Shown here piece by piece: positions 14,078-17,338 of a stretch of 17,338 nucleotides of DNA. How positions within the stretch are numbered: position 1 is the stretch's first letter; each line of letters opens with the position of its first letter. The stretch is taken from NCBI GenBank assembly GCA_964586775.1, contig CAZPJD010000022.1, forward strand, positions 1 through 17,338, written 5' to 3'. A program made the translations under genes and the position numbers. This DNA comes from JADLEX01 sp964586775. Its GTDB lineage: Bacteria > Lernaellota > Lernaellaia > JACKCT01. The notes beneath the pieces are model-generated. The model was not told the origin of the DNA and searched no databases. It saw nothing but the letters and a program-made list of their open reading frames with translations.

Positions 14078-15503
14078 AATTCGCGGCGGCTCTCGACTTC
14101 GCGGCCTCGCGCTCGATGCGCAGCGAATTGTGTGCCGACACCGCCGCCTCGCCGAGCCACGGACTCAGGCACAGCATCTTTTCGTAGGCGTACATGGGGT
14201 TGTCGTACTGGTCGCGATCGATCAGGTAGCCGACCCAGTCCTGCCCGAGGCCAACGAGGATCTGCGCCTCGCCGCCGAGCGCCGCGCGGATCTGTTCGCC
14301 GAGCTGCGGCGACATCTCTCCCGGCATCGTGCCGATTTGCACGTCGCCCAGATCCACCGCGGTGACGAGCGTGTGGTATTCCTCGCCGAGACTTGGCAGC
14401 ACGTCGGGCATCATGTCCATCTTTCGGGCCAGTTCGTAGGTCTCGTTCATCATCGGCACGTGAAACCGGCGCTGGGCCACGCCGATGCGCTCGACCGGCA
14501 ACTCGCGCGCGGCGCCCCGCAGCGCCATCACGCGCCGCGCGAGCTCGGTCCCCATCGCGTTCGCCCACGCGAAACCCTGCGAGTCTTGGCCCGGGTGTTT
14601 CGCCTTGAACCAGTCCTCGTCGGGCTGAATCGCCGCGCCGACCGACGCGTTGATGAACATCGGCATGCCGCCGCCGGCCTGTTCCACGGCGCGGTAATAC
14701 GCGCCAACGTAATCGGACGAAATCAGCCGGTTCGGCGGGCCCTCGGTGGTGGGGTGGCAGCCCCAGTTCGTGAGCGTCGCGATCGGCTCATCGGTCGCCG
14801 CTTCCCGCGCGAAGAGCGCCGTCACCGTGTGATCGATATACGGCGCTTTGATTTGTTCGTCGTAGGTGTTGTGGTGCATGTCGGTGATTTGGCCGGTCGC
14901 GAAGGCCAATTTCGCGGATCGGCGCGCGAGGTATGCCTCGACCGCCGCATCGGCCGCTCGCCCGCGCATCTCGCGCATGTACTCGCCGTCGCGTCCGCTG
15001 GAGTTGGGGATGATCGTTCCCCAAAGGCCTGTTGTATCCGGTCCCTGATGCGTGTGGCTCGCGGCGACGATGACGTGCTCAACGGGGATCGACAGGCGAC
15101 GCGACACGCGGGTGCGGATGTCGAAGATATCCGGTTGGCCGAGCCCGACGAGGTCGGCGTGGACGATGACGAGTTCGGTGTCGCCCTTCGCGAGATACAG
15201 CGCGGTGGCGTAAAGCGGATCGTGCGTGCCCCGCGACCAGCGGCACAGCGCGCGCGAAAACATGTACATGCCGTAACCGCCCATGATGACGGGGCGGTCG
15301 GGAGAGATGTCCTCGCGCGCGATGCCGAGCCACAGCGCGCCGGCATCGGCGGCGGTTTTCGCGGGACGGTCCGGCGTGTCGGTCTTCTTCGCAACGACGG
15401 GAAGCTGCCCGGGCGCGGGGCGCGGCGAACACGCGGCGAACGCGACCAGCGCGAGCGTCGCGGCGATGACAACGAGTGTTGAAGCGCGATCTCTACCGGA
15501 CAA
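14076..15503 (-). CDS. Neutral/alkaline ceramidase-like lipoprotein hydrolase
   Basis: The product (475 aa from a TTG at 15503, or 486 aa from an ATG at 15536) has a lipoprotein signal ending at Cys25 (AFAAC). Its body resembles the N-terminal catalytic domain of neutral ceramidases, which hydrolyse N-acyl sphingolipids in a zinc-dependent way. The metal-site blocks are visible: ASHTHQGPD (about 148-156), NWGCHPTTEG (about 246-255), MPGEM (Glu about 396) and GYLIDRDQY (Tyr about 426). The block that normally holds the nucleophilic serine (GDxSPN) reads NASVGAAIQPDED, without a matching Ser. The C-terminal beta domain of full ceramidases (~650 aa) is missing. The TTG start is preferred because it gives a cleaner signal peptide; the ATG start overlaps pgpA by 44 bp. 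Substrate is uncertain. It is the second gene after pgpA. Confidence 0.8.
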   Translation of the reverse strand: MSGRDRASTLVVIAATLALVAFAACSPRPAPGQLPVVAKKTDTPDRPAKTAADAGALWLGIAREDISPDRPVIMGGYGMYMFSRALCRWSRGTHDPLYATALYLAKGDTELVIVHADLVGLGQPDIFDIRTRVSRRLSIPVEHVIVAASHTHQGPDTTGLWGTIIPNSSGRDGEYMREMRGRAADAAVEAYLARRSAKLAFATGQITDMHHNTYDEQIKAPYIDHTVTALFAREAATDEPIATLTNWGCHPTTEGPPNRLISSDYVGAYYRAVEQAGGGMPMFINASVGAAIQPDEDWFKAKHPGQDSQGFAWANAMGTELARRVMALRGAARELPVERIGVAQRRFHVPMMNETYELARKMDMMPDVLPSLGEEYHTLVTAVDLGDVQIGTMPGEMSPQLGEQIRAALGGEAQILVGLGQDWVGYLIDRDQYDNPMYAYEKMLCLSPWLGEAAVSAHNSLRIEREAAKSRAAAN

Positions 15504-15978
15504 AGCCCACGACCAGCAGCAATTGCAGCGCCACATTCGAATACACTCCCGCGGCCACGTCGTCGAGCATCACGCCCCAGCCGCCGCCCATCTCCTGATC
15601 GATCTGGCGCGCGGGCCACAGCTTGACGACGTCGAAGAACCGGAACAGGAAAAATCCGGCGAGAATGGTCGTCCACGACACCGGAACCATGTACATGGTC
15701 ACCATGTAGCCGACGATCTCGTCGATGACGATCTTGCCGCTGTCTTTTTGGCCGTAGTGCTTCTCGGCGACCGCCGCCGCTTTGACGCCGACGAGCAGCA
15801 GCACGATCGCCCCGACGAGCAGCGCATACCGCTCCGGGCACAGACCAAAGAGCCACACGATGGGGATGCCGACGAGTGTGCCGAAGGTGCCGCTCGCCAC
15901 CGGCGCGAAGCCCGTTCCCAAACCGGTCGCGAGGACGAGCCAGAACCGCGTGGACGCGGAGACATTCGAGGTGGTCAT
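15493..15978 (-). CDS. pgpA: Phosphatidylglycerophosphatase A
   Basis: The 161-aa integral membrane enzyme is predicted to remove the phosphate from phosphatidylglycerol phosphate to give phosphatidylglycerol in the inner membrane. It has the family's N-terminal block TGLGTGFAPVASGTFGTLVG (about 18-37), the acidic KDSGKIVIDEIVG (about 78-90), FFLFRFFDVVKLWPARQID and the C-terminal GGWGVMLDDVAAGVYSN (about 131-147), with four hydrophobic segments. Length is typical. The ATG at 15978 has GGGAGGGAG just upstream and removes an unlikely Arg-rich extension. The ceramidase-like gene follows on the same strand with a small overlap, suggesting a lipid-related operon. A TATAAA-type promoter lies just upstream. 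Confidence 0.93.
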   Translation of the reverse strand: MTTSNVSASTRFWLVLATGLGTGFAPVASGTFGTLVGIPIVWLFGLCPERYALLVGAIVLLLVGVKAAAVAEKHYGQKDSGKIVIDEIVGYMVTMYMVPVSWTTILAGFFLFRFFDVVKLWPARQIDQEMGGGWGVMLDDVAAGVYSNVALQLLLVVGFVR

Positions 15979-16000
15979 GCGCTCCCTCCCCCCGACATGC

Positions 16001-16029
16001 TTTATAGGCGCTGCGCTTCCCGCGGACAA
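16001..16029 (-). promoter_or_regulatory. Candidate sigma70-type promoter for pgpA
   Basis: On the minus strand, TTGTCC (16029-16024) and TATAAA (16006-16001) are 17 bp apart and lie 23 bp before the pgpA start codon. Confidence 0.5.
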
Positions 16030-16084
16030 GCGCGACCGCCCGTGGTCCGAGCCGCGCCGGGGCGCGGACGAAACACATGGCCTC

Positions 16085-16113
16085 TTGTCGTCCCCGGAGA
16101 ACTGCCTGATAGT
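16085..16113 (+). promoter_or_regulatory. Tentative promoter for the ATPase gene
   Basis: TTGTCG (16085-16090) and GATAGT (16108-16113) are 17 bp apart, followed by GGGAG at about 16129-16133 and the GTG at 16140. The -10 is weak, so the call is tentative. Confidence 0.3.
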
Positions 16114-16139
16114 GAGCCGATTGCGCAAGGGAGCCGATC

Positions 16140-17338
16140 GTGAATCCGCAGGACCTGATCGCGCGGGCTTACAAAAACTGCCACCCGGAAGTGCCCGTGA
16201 AAAAGGGCGAACCCTTTTGGGTGGATCTCGACCGCAAGGGGCTGCGCGGCGCGGAAAGCTGCGCGTCGAAGCTGCACAAGCTGGTCAAAACAAATCAGCT
16301 CGCCGGGGATCACACCTACGAATTGTTTTCGGGTTTCCGTGGCAGCGGGAAGACGTCGATGCTCCTCGACCTGGACACGGCGCTGGCCGCCGACGGCTTC
16401 ACGACCGTCTACATCGACACGCTCGAGTATCTCGATCTGAACATGCCGATCGAGACCTACGAAATCCTTCTCGCCATCGCCGCCCAGATCGACAAGCGGG
16501 TCGATGCGGGTTCGTGGCGGGACGCGAAACCGCTTTGGGACCGGGTGGTCGATTTCCTGAAGTCGGAGGTCGAGGTCAAGGACGTCGGCTTCTCCATCCC
16601 CTCGCTCGCGGAATTCAAGGCCGAAATCAAGTCGAACCACGACTTCCGGACCGAGCTGCGCACGCTGCTCGATCGCCGGCAAAAAAACGACGCCCTGATC
16701 CGTGAGGTAAAAACATACCTCGCCGAGGCGATCGCCCGGCTGCGCGGTCTGCACCCGGGACGCAAGGGCGTGGTCCTGATCGTCGACAATCTGGAGCAAC
16801 TGCGCGGTCAGGAGATGGACCGGATTCACGAGAGCGTGGAACGGGTTTTTCTGACCCGCGCCCGCGAACTTCGGATGCCCTGCCACGTCATCTACACAAT
16901 TCCGCCGTGGCTGCGTTTCACGGGAACGTCTGCCAGTGTCGGCGGCATGATGCTGCCGATGTGCAAGGTGATCGATCCCACGTCCCGCACAGCAAACCCG
17001 GATGGCGTGGACCTGTTTTTCGAACTCGCGGGAAAGCGCGTCGAATTGAACGCGCTGTTTGGATCGGACAAACCGGAACAAATCGAGCGGCTCATCCGAA
17101 TGTCCGGCGGATACCCCCGCGATTTCCTGCGGCTCCTTCGAGGTGTTCTGTTCCGCTTGATCGATGAACCATCCCTTCCCGTCGCGCCCGCCACGCTCGA
17201 GACGGCGGCCGAGCGCGCCATCTCGGATCTGACGACCGACTACGAAGGATCGCTGTTCATCGAGGACATCGAATACCTCATCCACGTCGAAACGACGCAC
17301 CGCACCCCGCCCACGTCGGTGCCCATCAAGCGCCTCGC
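16140..17338 (+). CDS. P-loop ATPase (STAND/AAA-like), 3' end outside window
   Basis: This open frame starts with GTG at 16140 (GGGAG just upstream) and runs without a stop to the right edge, giving 399 complete codons. A short N-terminal segment is followed by Walker A GFRGSGKT (65-72), Walker B VVLIVDN (211-217) and a probable sensor-type stretch VIYTIPPWL (about 250-258). A conserved-looking SGGYPRDFLRLLR (about 322-334) resembles the C-terminal part of the NTPase domain. The segment YIDTLEYLDLNMPIETYEILLAIAAQ between the Walkers, together with the rest, looks like a family of STAND/AAA-like ATPases often found beside effector genes in bacterial conflict systems. That comparison is from memory. 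No effector domain is visible; the C-terminus and neighbours lie beyond the edge. Divergent from pgpA. Confidence 0.82.
   Translation, partial: MNPQDLIARAYKNCHPEVPVKKGEPFWVDLDRKGLRGAESCASKLHKLVKTNQLAGDHTYELFSGFRGSGKTSMLLDLDTALAADGFTTVYIDTLEYLDLNMPIETYEILLAIAAQIDKRVDAGSWRDAKPLWDRVVDFLKSEVEVKDVGFSIPSLAEFKAEIKSNHDFRTELRTLLDRRQKNDALIREVKTYLAEAIARLRGLHPGRKGVVLIVDNLEQLRGQEMDRIHESVERVFLTRARELRMPCHVIYTIPPWLRFTGTSASVGGMMLPMCKVIDPTSRTANPDGVDLFFELAGKRVELNALFGSDKPEQIERLIRMSGGYPRDFLRLLRGVLFRLIDEPSLPVAPATLETAAERAISDLTTDYEGSLFIEDIEYLIHVETTHRTPPTSVPIKRL

Noticed and set aside
14130..15482. 450-aa plus-strand frame opposite the ceramidase-like gene
   Set aside because: His/Arg/Val-rich antisense shadow; the minus strand carries the metal-site motifs.
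16002..17300. 432-aa minus-strand frame opposite the ATPase gene
   Set aside because: The plus strand has Walker A and B motifs and a ribosome binding site; the minus frame shows only shadow composition and would run across the pgpA promoter.

Overview
This 17.3-kb window is GC-rich, densely coding chromosomal DNA of a Gram-negative bacterium. Cell-envelope genes dominate: lipoproteins with lipoboxes, beta-barrel proteins ending in an aromatic residue, a phosphatidylglycerophosphatase and multi-span membrane proteins. The Asp/Glu-rich linker after a lipoprotein cysteine, the Cys-rich 'CDDGLFC' block and the DDDDD tail of a secreted protein resemble proteins of Deltaproteobacteria-like lineages (Myxococcota and relatives). 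That placement is inference; there is no marker gene or rRNA here. No tRNA, rRNA, CRISPR array, transposase or integrase was seen.

Layout. 40-4939 is a plus-strand block: an HtrA-type lipoprotein protease, a small hicB-hicA toxin-antitoxin pair with its own promoter-like sequence, a small acidic Cys-rich lipoprotein, and two outer-membrane barrel proteins. It ends at a strong hairpin (4964-4991) that looks bidirectional. 5037-8292 is a minus-strand block read right to left: a large secreted beta-propeller/DUF11/Cys-rich protein, a ComF-type phosphoribosyltransferase overlapping its end, and a HIRAN-domain protein.

8464-10318 is the least ordinary part. Two remnants of the 3' end of one ion-transporter gene (ArsB/NhaD/SLC13 type) lie as direct repeats about 1.75 kb apart. 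Between them is a two-gene minus-strand operon of unknown function, a lipoprotein followed by a small barrel protein, with its own promoter-like sequence.

10423-14069 is a plus-strand two-gene operon of a DUF2339 polytopic membrane protein and a DUF3999-type single-span periplasmic protein. 14076-15978 is a minus-strand pair, pgpA then a lipoprotein related to neutral ceramidases. From 16140 to the right edge runs an incomplete P-loop ATPase gene with a GTG start and clear Walker A and B motifs. It resembles STAND/AAA-like ATPases often found in conflict and defence loci, and is the best lead to an undescribed system, but its partners lie outside the window.

Most starts were chosen on signal peptides, Shine-Dalgarno sequences and overlaps. 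Promoter calls are by eye.
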